Origin: JAFGOG01 sp034429215
GTDB lineage: Bacteria; Chloroflexota; Anaerolineae; JAAYZQ01
Reading direction: 5' to 3'
NCBI GenBank assembly: GCA_034429215.1
Contig: DAOUGI010000066.1
Location: 1-64,000 of the forward strand
DNA: 64,000 nucleotides
The notes beneath the pieces were generated by a model, which saw only the letters and a program-made list of their open reading frames with translations, was not told the origin of the DNA and did no database searches. Shown here one piece after another: positions 34,109 through 43,243 of the stretch. Both the position numbers and the translations under genes were made by a program. Each line of letters begins with the position of its first letter. Position 1 is the stretch's first letter.

Positions 34109-34137
34109 AATCTACCACTATTCCTGAGTTTTGTCAA
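34109..34137 (-). promoter_or_regulatory. Promoter of tRNA-Leu and ftsB-like gene
   Basis: On the minus strand: TTGACA, 17 bases, TAGATT, with an extended TGG before the -10. The -35 box lies inside the last codons of the peptide-binding protein gene. Confidence 0.8.
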
Positions 34138-35788
34138 GCGGTGGTTTTTCAGTGACCACTATCTGTTGCTTTTCGACGTACCAGTCATTTATGTTACGAA
34201 AACGATCGCTGTTGACCAACAGGGGTGATAGCTGAACCCCTTCCACCTGGAGATCTACAGCGTAGGTGTAGATCGGATAATAGATCAGCAGCGAAGGCAC
34301 CTCTTCGGCAAAGATCTCCTGAAAAGTGTGGTAGAGCTCGGTACGTCGTTGCTGGTCTGAAATAGCCCGCGCCTGCTCAATGGCGATATCTGCATCCAGG
34401 TTGGCAAAACCGGAAAAGTTCTGACCGCCCTCGGCCGTTTGCGTCGAGTGCCACCAGGGATAGGGATCGGGGTCGGCAGCCAGACCGACTTCGATCAACA
34501 CCGCGTCGAAATTGCGAGGGCTCGATTGAAGAAAGTTCGATACCAGGCCGGCTCCTTGTGGCTGCACCCTGGCGTCGACGCCGATGGCGAGCCAATCCTC
34601 GGCAATGGCGCGAGCCATGTCAACCAGCACCGGATCGTCGCTGGTGAACAGCGTAAAGGCCATTTCTACGCCATCTTTGTCCCTGACGCGGTCCCCATTC
34701 GTATCGGACCATCCGGCACCATCGAGCAGGGCCATGGCTGCTTGCAAGTCGAAAGTATAGCGCCGCACAGAGGGATTGTAGGCCCAACCGGTGGGTGGGA
34801 TAGGGCTGTCAGCTATGATGCCCTGCCCATGCAAAACACCGTCGATCAGCGCCTGGCGGTCCAGCGCATAGAGTAACGCCTGGCGGACACCCTTGTCCTG
34901 GAAGAATGGTGCGCTCTCACGCTGCAGGTTTAGATAGATCAGGCTGTAGCCGGCCTGTTGGGCGGAGTAGAGCTGTAGATCCTGCGATTGGGCCAATTCA
35001 GACAGGTGCTGAGCGCTGACACGGTAGATGCCTTGGATCTCGTCCCGTTTGTAGGCTGCCAACATGCTGTCCCAATCGCCAAAAGACCATATCTCGATCT
35101 GCTGCAAGTAAGGCTGGGGTCCCCAATAATCCTCATTGGCTACCAGTGTTACCCGATCAGGGGTGACGTTTTGCACCTTGAACATCCCGGTCCCAACAGG
35201 ATGTTGTGTCGAGAATTCGCTTGCTGGGAGATCGGCAGGAAGCACGTCACTTAGCAGATGGGCGGGCAGTATTCCGAGCGTGGTATAGTAGATGAAAGGG
35301 GTAAACGGTTCCGGCAAGACAAGACGCACGGCATAATCGCCCTGCGTCTCGACAGTCACGCCTTGCCACAGCTCATGTAGGGCGGGATCACCCTGGAAAT
35401 TCGGGTCCTGTACGGCCTGGATCGTAAAAGCAACATCTGCAGCAGTGAATGGCACACCGTCGTGCCAGGTCACTCCCCGCCTCAACTTGAAATCGTAAAC
35501 GGTGCCGTCTGCCGATACCTGCCATTCGGTCGCCAGAGCGGGCAACAAGCTTCCCGTGTCATCTAGCGCCGTCAGCCCGTTGAAAACGAGGCTGCACAGG
35601 TCTCGGTCTACCAGGCTATCTTGGGTTAGAAGGATCGGGCTGATGGCATCCGAATAGCCGAGCACTCCTTCGCTATAGGTGCCCCCCTTGGCAGGCACCT
35701 CCACCGTGCTCAGGCTAGACGCAAACTGGAACAGGATGAAAAAGATTAGTGTGATGCCAACGAGTGCCACAACCAAGTGGCGCGTCAT
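34118..35788 (-). CDS. Solute-binding protein family 5 (peptide/oligopeptide type)
   Basis: 556 residues from the ATG at 35788; a TTG two codons earlier is also possible. The N-terminus has a hydrophobic segment (about 7-26) that works as a signal peptide or anchor; no lipobox cysteine is apparent. Family-5 landmarks: DSLVDRDLCSLVFNGL, ATEWQVSADGTVYDFKLRRGVTWHDG-type signature, and VRQALLYALDRQALIDGV. It should capture peptides or similar ligands outside the membrane for an ABC importer. No permease genes are adjacent, so it is an orphan. It follows secG by 6 bases and is probably co-transcribed with it. Confidence 0.9.
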   Translation of the reverse strand: MTRHLVVALVGITLIFFILFQFASSLSTVEVPAKGGTYSEGVLGYSDAISPILLTQDSLVDRDLCSLVFNGLTALDDTGSLLPALATEWQVSADGTVYDFKLRRGVTWHDGVPFTAADVAFTIQAVQDPNFQGDPALHELWQGVTVETQGDYAVRLVLPEPFTPFIYYTTLGILPAHLLSDVLPADLPASEFSTQHPVGTGMFKVQNVTPDRVTLVANEDYWGPQPYLQQIEIWSFGDWDSMLAAYKRDEIQGIYRVSAQHLSELAQSQDLQLYSAQQAGYSLIYLNLQRESAPFFQDKGVRQALLYALDRQALIDGVLHGQGIIADSPIPPTGWAYNPSVRRYTFDLQAAMALLDGAGWSDTNGDRVRDKDGVEMAFTLFTSDDPVLVDMARAIAEDWLAIGVDARVQPQGAGLVSNFLQSSPRNFDAVLIEVGLAADPDPYPWWHSTQTAEGGQNFSGFANLDADIAIEQARAISDQQRRTELYHTFQEIFAEEVPSLLIYYPIYTYAVDLQVEGVQLSPLLVNSDRFRNINDWYVEKQQIVVTEKPPLDKTQE

Positions 35789-35794
35789 TGCCAA

Positions 35795-36025
35795 TTACGC
35801 TACTAGCACGCTGATGAGCGAGGTGACGAAAAAGAGCACCGCCAGGACGATGGTGATGCTAAACAGTGTCTTTTCTACACCCCGGCGGGTGTGATATACC
35901 GACGCATCACCGCCAAAGATGCCACCCAGACCACCTTGCCCCTTGGCCTGGGCCAAGATGATGGCGATCAACGCGATGGAAATGATAATCTGTATAACCT
36001 GTACATACGGCACAAATGCGTTCAC
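35795..36025 (-). CDS. secG: Protein translocase subunit SecG
   Basis: 76 residues from the GTG at 36025, chosen because GGGGA lies 5 bases upstream and the length matches SecG (70-80). Two membrane helices are visible (about 7-25, VIQIIISIALIAIILAQ, and about 53-72). Between them lies the family's GQGGLGGIFGG loop. It is an accessory subunit of the SecYEG channel. A longer frame extends upstream to 36244 but crosses the promoter and is not credible. The gene is divergent from mreB. Confidence 0.92.
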   Translation of the reverse strand: MNAFVPYVQVIQIIISIALIAIILAQAKGQGGLGGIFGGDASVYHTRRGVEKTLFSITIVLAVLFFVTSLISVLVA

Positions 36026-36109
36026 AACTTTCCCCTTTTCCCGGAATCTTTGCTTCACAGCCGCGGCACCGGTCGCCATTGTCGACACGCGACGCCAGGG
36101 CAAGCGCCG

Positions 36110-36138
36110 ATTATACCATTTTCTGTCATCGGTGGCAA
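36110..36138 (-). promoter_or_regulatory. secG promoter
   Basis: On the minus strand: TTGCCA, 17 bases, TATAAT with an extended TGG. It is divergent from the mreB promoter about 65 bases away. Confidence 0.8.
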
Positions 36139-36203
36139 ATACACATGCCTTGTGAGCCGCAACCCGCAGCCCTTCCACCCATGTCCCGACGGGATGCATC
36201 CGT

Positions 36204-36232
36204 TTGCTGTCTGTCGCTTTTTCGAGTATAAT
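36204..36232 (+). promoter_or_regulatory. mreB promoter
   Basis: TTGCTG, 17 bases, TATAAT. It ends 32 bases before the GTG start of mreB and probably drives the mreBCD-mrdA unit. Confidence 0.8.
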
Positions 36233-36264
36233 GGACCGGATCAATATGGATAGAGGATGAGCAC

Positions 36265-37326
36265 GTGTTCAGCCCTTTGAATTTCATTCTTGGATTCTTT
36301 TCCCTGGATATTGGCATCGACCTTGGTACGGCCAATACCTTGGTGCACGTTCGCAACAAGGGTATTGTCATCAATGAGCCTTCGGTCGTAGCGATCGACA
36401 AAAAGACCAAGAAGGTGTTGGCCATCGGCCTCGATGCGAAGGAAATGGTGGGGCGCACACCGGCCAGGATCGTGGCGATCCGCCCTCTGCGTGACGGCGT
36501 CATCAGCGATTTCGACGTCACTGAGCGGATGCTCCACTACTTTATCAAGAAGGTCCATGACCGCGCCTTCTTGCCCGTGCCGCGACCTCGTGTCGTGGTC
36601 GGCATCCCCTCTGGAGTCACCGAGGTCGAAAAACGTGCCGTTCACGACGCTACCCTGTCGGCCGGCGCCCGCGAAGCTTACCTGGTCGAGGAGCCCATGG
36701 CCGCCGCCATCGGCGCCGATTTGCCCATCACCGAGTCGCTGGGCAGCATGATCGTCGACATCGGCGGCGGTACAACCGAGGTCGCCGTCATCTCTCTGGG
36801 TGGCATCGTCGTTAGCCGCAGCATCCGTGTTGCCGGTGATGAAATGGACGACGATATCATCCAGTATGCCCGTCAAAAATACAACCTCCTCATCGGCGAG
36901 CGGATGGCCGAACGTGCCAAGATCACCATCGGCTCGGCTTATCCCCTTCCCCAGGAACAGATCATGACCATCAAAGGCCGCAATCTCATAACCGGCCTCC
37001 CCGAGTCGATAGAAGTGAGCAGTGTTGAGGTTCGAGAGGCTCTGGCCGGTTCGGTCAACATCATCGTCGAGACCGTGCGCGAATCTGTGGACGAGACCCC
37101 TCCCGAGCTGGTCGCCGATCTCATGGAACAGGGTATCGTCCTGGCTGGCGGCGGCGCCCTCCTCCAGGGCTTGGCCGAGCGCCTCTCTGAAGAGACCAAA
37201 ATGCGTGTCTATGTCGCAGAAGATGCCATGACCTGCGTCGCTCGTGGCGCAGGCAAAATCCTCGAGCACCTGGATCGCTACAGCAAGGTTTTGGCCAATC
37301 TCCAGCGAGGCAGCACTGCGCATTAG
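36265..37326 (+). CDS. mreB: Rod shape-determining protein MreB
   Basis: 353 residues from a GTG preceded by GAGG with 8-base spacing. Actin-fold motifs are intact: phosphate 1 DIGIDLGTANTLV, GIPSGVTEVEKRAV, phosphate 2 IVDIGGGTTEVAV, and the adenosine motif GIVLAGGGALLQGL. It polymerises under the membrane and positions the elongasome. A hydrophobic N-terminus (FSPLNFILGFF) fits the amphipathic membrane-binding helix of many MreBs. It is first in an operon with mreC, mreD and the class B PBP, the classic order. Confidence 0.97.
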   Translation: MFSPLNFILGFFSLDIGIDLGTANTLVHVRNKGIVINEPSVVAIDKKTKKVLAIGLDAKEMVGRTPARIVAIRPLRDGVISDFDVTERMLHYFIKKVHDRAFLPVPRPRVVVGIPSGVTEVEKRAVHDATLSAGAREAYLVEEPMAAAIGADLPITESLGSMIVDIGGGTTEVAVISLGGIVVSRSIRVAGDEMDDDIIQYARQKYNLLIGERMAERAKITIGSAYPLPQEQIMTIKGRNLITGLPESIEVSSVEVREALAGSVNIIVETVRESVDETPPELVADLMEQGIVLAGGGALLQGLAERLSEETKMRVYVAEDAMTCVARGAGKILEHLDRYSKVLANLQRGSTAH

Positions 37327-37350
37327 GTCCACTCTCCATAAGATTGGGCG

Positions 37351-38187
37351 ATGAAACGCGAGCGCTTGCGGAGGTTGGTCCCCTACTTGTTGATAGCGGC
37401 CGTTGTATTTGGCCTTGTCTTTCAACGTACCAGCCTGTGGCAACCGGTCGAAGGTCTGCTGTCGCAGGCCGCCGCGCCCTTCCAAAAGGGCATCAGCCAA
37501 ATCGTCGCTCAGGTTAGCAGCCTGAGCCAGACGGGCCGCGATCTGCGCGAGCTGCGCCGGCGGAATGAAGAGCTCGAAGCAGAAAACGCCCGCCTCCTGC
37601 TGGAGATTGTCCGCTTGCGAGAGATAGAGGTTGAGGCCGCCCTACAGCGCGACCTGCTCAACTTTGCCAACAGCCATCCTTCCTTTGACATCCAAGGCGC
37701 GCACATAGTCGGCATGGTTATCGGCCGCGATCCTACCAACCTCCAGCGCTACGTTACTCTCGATGTTGGTCGAATCGCAGGCGTCGCTCGTAACATGCCC
37801 GTCGTTACCAACCGAGGCCTCGTCGGACGCATCTCTGAGGTCGGTGACAACTGGTCACGCGTCCTTCTCATCACCGACGCAAGCAGTTCTGTCAATGCTA
37901 TCACTCAGAGCGCCCGCGCCACCGGCCTGGTTCAGGGCCAGCCTGACGGCTCCCCCATCATGCGCGACATCCCCCAGGCCGACACTGTCAGCGTCGGCGA
38001 TACCGTCTTTACCTCTGGCATGGGCGGAAACTTTCCCCGCCAGATCCTCATCGGGCAGGTCACTGCCGTCCAGCGCAACGACTATGACCTCTATCAGACC
38101 GCCGTCGTCCAGCCCACCGTCGACTTTAACCACCTGGAAATGGTCCTCATCATCACCGACTTTCAGCCGATCGAAGAGCCACAATGA
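37351..38187 (+). CDS. mreC: Rod shape-determining protein MreC
   Basis: 278 residues. The N-terminal membrane helix (about 11-27, LIAAVVFGLVF) is followed by a coiled coil (about 60-95, ELRRRNEELEAENARLLLEI) and the two beta-barrel MreC domain with VIGRDPTNLQRYVTLD, GLVGRIS and GMGGNFPRQILIGQV. It bridges MreB/MreD to penicillin-binding proteins on the outer face of the membrane. Its stop overlaps the mreD start (ATGA). Leucine and isoleucine codons end largely in C here, unlike neighbouring aminoacyl-tRNA synthetase genes. Confidence 0.95.
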   Translation: MKRERLRRLVPYLLIAAVVFGLVFQRTSLWQPVEGLLSQAAAPFQKGISQIVAQVSSLSQTGRDLRELRRRNEELEAENARLLLEIVRLREIEVEAALQRDLLNFANSHPSFDIQGAHIVGMVIGRDPTNLQRYVTLDVGRIAGVARNMPVVTNRGLVGRISEVGDNWSRVLLITDASSSVNAITQSARATGLVQGQPDGSPIMRDIPQADTVSVGDTVFTSGMGGNFPRQILIGQVTAVQRNDYDLYQTAVVQPTVDFNHLEMVLIITDFQPIEEPQ

Positions 38188-38711
38188 CCATCTACCTCCT
38201 TCTCCCACTGTTGGCCGTCGTCGGGCTCTTCCAATCTACCCTCATCCCCCGTCTTGCCGTCTGGGGCGTCTTTCCCGATCTCCCTTTGCTCCTCGTCGCC
38301 AGTTGGGGCCTCCTCCATGGCTCGCGCCAGGGGCTTCTGTGGGGCTTTCTCGCCGGTATCATCGTTGACATCTTTTCGGGAGCCCCATTCGGCGCTGCCA
38401 CCGTCTCCCTCATGGTCGTTGGCTTTCTCGCCGGTCTGGGAGAAAACGTCGTCTTTCGCAATCTTCTCCTCGTCCTTTTGGCCATCTTCCTGGCCACTGT
38501 TGTCTATGACCTCCTCTTTCTTTTCGTGGTCCAGGTTTCTGCGTCTCCTCTTTATTCCACCGGGCACACGATAGAGTGGTTAGGAGGCTTGGTTCGCGTC
38601 ATCGGCCCCTCTGCTATCCTGAACGCATTGTTGGGCCTGCCCATATTGGGCGCCATGCGCGTGCTAGATCGCCGCTTCAAGCGTCAAGATGCCGGATTGG
38701 CGGGATTGTAA
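38184..38711 (+). CDS. mreD: Rod shape-determining protein MreD
   Basis: 175 residues of very hydrophobic sequence with about five membrane segments (about 3-20, 29-45, 52-70, 90-115, 130-155). The family pattern GFLAGIIVDIFSGAPFGAATV is clear. It works with MreC in the elongasome. It starts within the ATGA overlap with mreC and its 3' end overlaps the beginning of the PBP2 frame, so translation is coupled along the operon. Confidence 0.93.
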   Translation: MTIYLLLPLLAVVGLFQSTLIPRLAVWGVFPDLPLLLVASWGLLHGSRQGLLWGFLAGIIVDIFSGAPFGAATVSLMVVGFLAGLGENVVFRNLLLVLLAIFLATVVYDLLFLFVVQVSASPLYSTGHTIEWLGGLVRVIGPSAILNALLGLPILGAMRVLDRRFKRQDAGLAGL

Positions 38712-40722
38712 CTTGACTGGGTCACGATTGGGAAGGACTGGCATCAGGATATCGGTCTATCGGGTGGCCGTCGGCATCCTTTTCCTGGTTTTGGTCGGCC
38801 AGCTTTGGCGTCTCCAAATGGTCCAGGGCGACTATTATCAAAAGGCTGCCGACTATAACCGCTTCCGCCTCGAGTCCGACCCTGGCCCCAGGGGCATGAT
38901 CTACGATCGCTGGGGACATCTTTTGGTCCGTAACGTCCCCCGCATTGCAGTCTCCATCATCCCCGCCTACCTGCCCGAAGATTCCGGCGAGCGCTACCGC
39001 TTGCTTGCCAAGCTCGCCCTATTGCTGGATATGCCAATGACCAGCCAAATTGAGGAGGACCACTCCGACGGTACGCTGCCGGCGCGCACTACCCCATCCG
39101 CGTCCCCCGTCGACGGCTCTGCCCCACAGGCCATCATGGATATCTTGGCCGAGGCCGAACTTGCTCCCTACCGCTCTGCCCTTCTCAAAACCGACGTCTC
39201 TCGCGACACAGCCCTCCTTCTCGAAGAGGAGCATCTCGATTGGCCTGGGGTTCTGGTTCAGGCTGTTCCCCAACGACACTACATCTACGGCTCCCTACTG
39301 GCCCACTTCCTGGGCTACGTGGGTCCCATCCCTGCCGAACAGGTAGACGATTACGAGGCGCAGGGGTACGATCCCAACCAGGATCAGGTCGGTCTGACAG
39401 GCATCGAATACACCTTCGAAGACGAGCTGCGCGGCCGTGATGGTGCCAAGCTCATCGAAGTTGACATTGCCGGCCGCGAGGTCCAGACGGTCGGCGAGGC
39501 CGAGCTCCGGACTCCTGGCAACAACCTCCACCTCACCCTCGATCTCGGCTTGCAGCAGGCTGTCACAGACATCCTCGCCAGTCACATGAAGCCCATCGGC
39601 AAGAAACAGGGCGTTGTCATTGCCATGAACCCCCAAACAGGCGAAATCTTGGCCATGGTCTCCTTGCCTAGCTACGACAACAACGACTTTGTCGGCGGCA
39701 TCTCCGCCGACAAGCTCCAGACCCTCCAGACCGACCAAAATCGCCCTCTCGTGAACCATGCCATCTCCGGGCAGTTCGCCCCAGGCTCCATCTTTAAAAT
39801 CATCACCGCCTCCGCCGGTCTTGCTGAGGGTGTCATCGACACCGGTACTCGCCTCTACTGCGGCGGCACCATGTGGCTGCCCAACCGCTTCTACCCTGAA
39901 GATCCCAGCCTCGCCCAGCCCTTCTACTGCTGGACCCACAAATACGGTGCCAGCCACGGCTCCATGAGCGTAATATCCGCCCTCGCGCAGTCCTGTGACA
40001 TCTTTTTCTACCAGGTCGCCGGTGGTTATCGCACCTATTTCCAGGGCCTGGGTGAAGAAAAACTTGCCTACTACGCCGAGCTCTTTGGCCTGGGCAGCAC
40101 CACCGGCATCGACCTGCCCGGCGAGACCGCCGGTCTCGTCCCCACCGGCAAGTGGAAGCGCATCAACTATTCCGAATCCTGGGTCACCGGCGACACGTAC
40201 AACATGGCCATCGGCCAGGGCTTTGTCCTCGCCACCCCTCTCCAAATGCTCAACGCCGCTGCCGCCATCGCCAACGGCGGTACCCTCTACCGCCCCCAGA
40301 TCGTCCGTGACATCGTCGATAGCCAAGGGCAAACCGTTCGGGCCTTTGCCCCAGACGTCATCCGCCAGTTGCCCATCTCGTCCGATCTGATCCAAATCGT
40401 CCGCCAGGGTATGCGGGCAGCAGTAAGCTATGGTGGTACGGCCACCGCCGCCGCACTACCCGGCGTCGCCGTCGCCGGCAAGACCGGCACAGCCGAGTTC
40501 TTCATCGACCGCAACAACGACCGCCGGCCCGATCGTGACCGCGAAGGCAACCTTCCCACCCACGCCTGGTTCATCGGCTTTGCGCCATACGACAACCCCC
40601 AAATTGCATTGATCGTTTTTGTCTTTGGCGGCGGCGAGGGCTCGTCCGTGGCGGTGCCGATTGCAGGTGAGATCCTGGACTATTACTTCAGCCGGGATCT
40701 TGTCGAAGAGGAGACACCATGA
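38689..40722 (+). CDS. mrdA: Penicillin-binding protein 2 (peptidoglycan transpeptidase)
   Basis: 677 residues from the ATG at 38689, which overlaps mreD by 23 bases; a TTG at 38713, just after the mreD stop and preceded by GGCGGG, is an alternative start. One N-terminal membrane helix (about 22-42) precedes the PBP dimerisation domain and the transpeptidase domain. Active-site motifs: SIFK (SxxK, in FAPGSIFKII), SCD (SxN-type) and KTGTAEF. It cross-links peptidoglycan during side-wall elongation with RodA, encoded 3 kb downstream. Its stop overlaps the next gene as ATGA. Confidence 0.95.
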   Translation: MPDWRDCNLTGSRLGRTGIRISVYRVAVGILFLVLVGQLWRLQMVQGDYYQKAADYNRFRLESDPGPRGMIYDRWGHLLVRNVPRIAVSIIPAYLPEDSGERYRLLAKLALLLDMPMTSQIEEDHSDGTLPARTTPSASPVDGSAPQAIMDILAEAELAPYRSALLKTDVSRDTALLLEEEHLDWPGVLVQAVPQRHYIYGSLLAHFLGYVGPIPAEQVDDYEAQGYDPNQDQVGLTGIEYTFEDELRGRDGAKLIEVDIAGREVQTVGEAELRTPGNNLHLTLDLGLQQAVTDILASHMKPIGKKQGVVIAMNPQTGEILAMVSLPSYDNNDFVGGISADKLQTLQTDQNRPLVNHAISGQFAPGSIFKIITASAGLAEGVIDTGTRLYCGGTMWLPNRFYPEDPSLAQPFYCWTHKYGASHGSMSVISALAQSCDIFFYQVAGGYRTYFQGLGEEKLAYYAELFGLGSTTGIDLPGETAGLVPTGKWKRINYSESWVTGDTYNMAIGQGFVLATPLQMLNAAAAIANGGTLYRPQIVRDIVDSQGQTVRAFAPDVIRQLPISSDLIQIVRQGMRAAVSYGGTATAAALPGVAVAGKTGTAEFFIDRNNDRRPDRDREGNLPTHAWFIGFAPYDNPQIALIVFVFGGGEGSSVAVPIAGEILDYYFSRDLVEEETP

Positions 40723-41645
40723 GCCTAAGAGACCCCTATCGCCGCCGGTCGTCATCGCCCCTGCGGTGGCTGTTGCTCGGACTCCTTGTCGCCGGCTCCG
40801 TGGGCTTGGGCCTGCTGATCCACGCGGCCTGGCAGCGCTCTGTTCGATCTGCCGTTGCCGATACCCAACAGGCTGCCATCGAAGCGGTGCGGGACGATCT
40901 GCAAGTTATCAGCACCCGCCTGGCCGCATTGGACAGCCGCGTCCTTGCCATCGAGTCGGGCGACCTTAATGGCCGCCTGGCTGCAACCCAATCGAGTCTA
41001 GACGGCCTCAAGGCCGACGTTGCCGGTCTGGCGCGCCGGATGGATGCTCTCGCTTCAGGCAGCGCCAGCAGCGGGCCAGGTGATGGGGTCCTGCCGCCTG
41101 AGGCCCGCTTGCTTGTCACCCGCCAGGTTCAGGGTCACAGTTTGAGCTGCGAATCCTCTGCCTCGTCGATGGCTGCCCAATATCAGGGCGTGCTCCTGAC
41201 CGAAGAGGAGATTCTGGCTGCTTTGCCGCGCAACGATAACCCTCACCTTGGCTTTCGGGGCAACGTAGATGGACCTTATGGCAGCACCGACGACTATGGT
41301 GTCTATGCCGATCCGGTCATGCAAGTATTGAACAGCCGGGGCTTGATTGTAACTCTGGTCGACGGCGGCTTGGACGGCATCAAAGCCGCTATCACCCGTG
41401 GCAATCCGGTCGTCGCCTGGGTCTCCTATAATTGCTCGGTGCAGACGCCGATTGTGACGACTATTGGCGGCCAACAGGTCACCTTGGTGCCATATCAACA
41501 TGCCATCGTGGTGACGGGTTATAACGACAGCGGCGTATGGGCCAATGATCCGTACGACGGCCAAGAGCACTTTTACGCAACGGCCGATTTTGAACGCGCC
41601 CTGGGCTATTTTGGCAACATGGCCTTTGAAGTGGCGGCCCCGTAA
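40719..41645 (+). CDS. Membrane-anchored C39-like cysteine peptidase homologue
   Basis: 308 residues. An N-terminal membrane helix (about 17-37) is followed by a coiled coil (about 45-105) and an extracytoplasmic papain-like C39_2 domain. The triad is preserved: C144 in LSCESSASS, H261 in PYQHAIVVTGY and D277 in ANDPYDG. Such domains cleave peptides or, in some families, cross-bridges of the cell wall. Its ATG overlaps the PBP2 stop (ATGA) and minC follows, so it is embedded in the shape/division operon. A role in wall remodelling or in processing a division protein is inferred only from that position. Confidence 0.85.
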   Translation: MSLRDPYRRRSSSPLRWLLLGLLVAGSVGLGLLIHAAWQRSVRSAVADTQQAAIEAVRDDLQVISTRLAALDSRVLAIESGDLNGRLAATQSSLDGLKADVAGLARRMDALASGSASSGPGDGVLPPEARLLVTRQVQGHSLSCESSASSMAAQYQGVLLTEEEILAALPRNDNPHLGFRGNVDGPYGSTDDYGVYADPVMQVLNSRGLIVTLVDGGLDGIKAAITRGNPVVAWVSYNCSVQTPIVTTIGGQQVTLVPYQHAIVVTGYNDSGVWANDPYDGQEHFYATADFERALGYFGNMAFEVAAP

Positions 41646-41713
41646 GCGCGGGGCAGGTCAAGTTGGAGGCAAAAGCGTCGAATGCCGCTCTGGCGGATGG
41701 TGTGTGAGCTAAA

Positions 41714-42391
41714 ATGACCGAATTGGTAACGATTAAAGGCACAAATGAAGGATTGACCATCACACTGGGCCCTGGCCCCTTCGAGGCAGTGGTCGACGAG
41801 ATGGAAGAGCGCCTCGCGTCCCGCGCCTCTTTCTTTCGGGGCGGGCGGGTTGCCCTGCGGGTTGGCGACCGGTCTATGTCGGTCGAGCAGTTGCAGTCCA
41901 TCGGGACTATGCTGGAGCGGCTGGGCATGACCTTGTGGGCGGTCGAAGGCGATCACCCGGCCACCCACGTGGCGGCGCGTGAACTGGAACTCGAGGTCGA
42001 CCTGCATCCCCATGCGCCTCCGGTCACCGCTGCCTCGCAGTCGCTCTCCTTGGAGGAAATGGCCGGCATCGTCGTGCGCCGGACTCTGCGCTCAGGGCAA
42101 ACGGTTCATTACCCAGGGCACGTCACCCTGATCGGCGACGTGAATCCAGGGGCAGAGATCGTGGCCGGCGGGGACATTGTCGTGTGGGGTAGGCTCAGGG
42201 GGAATGCTCACGCCGGCGCGATGGGCGACGACCAGGCCGTCATCTGTGCCCTGCAAATGCAGCCCAATCAGATCCGCATCGGGGCGCACATCGCTCGCCC
42301 ACCCGATCGGAGCTGGCGGCCCAAAGCTCCCGAAAAAGCAAGTGTTCAGGACGGGGGCATCGTCGTAGAGCGTTGGAAAAAGTCGGAATGA
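41714..42391 (+). CDS. minC: Septum site-determining protein MinC
   Basis: 225 residues. The C-terminal beta-helix domain is recognisable: LRSGQTVHYPGHVTLIGDV, NPGAEIVAGGDIVVWGRLRG and AHAGAMGDDQAVICAL. The N-terminal domain (about 1-100) is the divergent FtsZ-inhibiting half. It blocks Z-ring formation away from mid-cell when carried by MinD. The gene order minC-minD-minE is standard. The start ATG has only a weak ribosome site. Confidence 0.95.
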   Translation: MTELVTIKGTNEGLTITLGPGPFEAVVDEMEERLASRASFFRGGRVALRVGDRSMSVEQLQSIGTMLERLGMTLWAVEGDHPATHVAARELELEVDLHPHAPPVTAASQSLSLEEMAGIVVRRTLRSGQTVHYPGHVTLIGDVNPGAEIVAGGDIVVWGRLRGNAHAGAMGDDQAVICALQMQPNQIRIGAHIARPPDRSWRPKAPEKASVQDGGIVVERWKKSE

Positions 42392-42406
42392 TGAGAGGAG
42401 CGTCAT

Positions 42407-43201
42407 ATGGGTGCTACTGTAGTCACCGTGACATCGGGTAAGGGGGGGGTTGGCAAAACAACCGTCACGGCCAACCTGTCTATTGCTTTGGCGATGCTTG
42501 GGCAACGGGTGATCGCCGTGGACACCGACATTGGATTGCGTAATCTGGATGTGGTCATGGGCCTGGAGAACCGCATCGTCTATGACCTGGTGGATGTCGT
42601 GGAAGGTCGCTGCAGGTTGCGCCAGGCCCTCATCCGCGACAAGCGCCTATCGGAGCTTTACCTGCTGCCGGCAGCCCAAACTCGCGACAAATCGGCCGTA
42701 AATCCGGAGCAGATGATCAAGCTGTGCGATCAACTGCGCCCCGAGTTCGATTTTGTCCTGATCGACTCCCCGGCCGGCATCGAGCAGGGTTACCGCAACG
42801 CGGTCGCCCCTTCTGACCGGGTCCTCATTGTCACCACTCCAGAAGTGTCGGCTGTGCGTGATGCCGACCGGATCGTCGGTCTGGTCGAAGCCGAAGAGAA
42901 AGGACCGCCGAATCTGATCATCAACCGCTTGAATCCGGCTATGGTTCGCCGGGAGCAGATGCTCGGTACGGCCGATGTCGTCGAGATCCTGGCCATCGAT
43001 CTGATCGGAGTGATACCCGAAGATCCGGCGGTCATTGTTTCCACCAACCGTGGCAGTCCGGTCTCCCTGGATGGCAAGTCACCCTCAGGGCAGGCTTTCC
43101 GCAACATTGCCGGTCGTCTCATGGGACAGGACATTCCAATCATGCCGACCAAAGAATCAGCCAACGTGCTGGACCGTCTAGCCCGTTTTCTGCGTGGCTA
43201 A
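42407..43201 (+). CDS. minD: Septum site-determining ATPase MinD
   Basis: 264 residues. The deviant Walker A is SGKGGVGKTTVTANL, followed by VDTDIGLRNLDVVMGLENR and the switch region IDSPAGIEQGY. A C-terminal amphipathic helix (about 252-264, NVLDRLARFLRG) is the expected membrane-targeting sequence. It recruits MinC to the membrane and is released by MinE. A Shine-Dalgarno GAGAGGAG lies before the ATG. Confidence 0.97.
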   Translation: MGATVVTVTSGKGGVGKTTVTANLSIALAMLGQRVIAVDTDIGLRNLDVVMGLENRIVYDLVDVVEGRCRLRQALIRDKRLSELYLLPAAQTRDKSAVNPEQMIKLCDQLRPEFDFVLIDSPAGIEQGYRNAVAPSDRVLIVTTPEVSAVRDADRIVGLVEAEEKGPPNLIINRLNPAMVRREQMLGTADVVEILAIDLIGVIPEDPAVIVSTNRGSPVSLDGKSPSGQAFRNIAGRLMGQDIPIMPTKESANVLDRLARFLRG

Positions 43202-43243
43202 GTCCGGCGATAACACAACAGCCGAGCCAGTGTAGGAGGTATC

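Noticed and set aside
34002..34118. N-terminal extension of the FtsB-like protein through tRNA-Leu
   Set aside because: It translates the tRNA itself. The membrane-helix architecture begins at the ATG at 34001.
36026..36244. Longer SecG reading frame
   Set aside because: It would include the secG promoter (36110-36138) and make SecG twice its usual length.
39295..40395. 366-codon antisense frame opposite the PBP2 gene
   Set aside because: Gly/Asp/Val-rich shadow translation of C-rich coding DNA with no motif.
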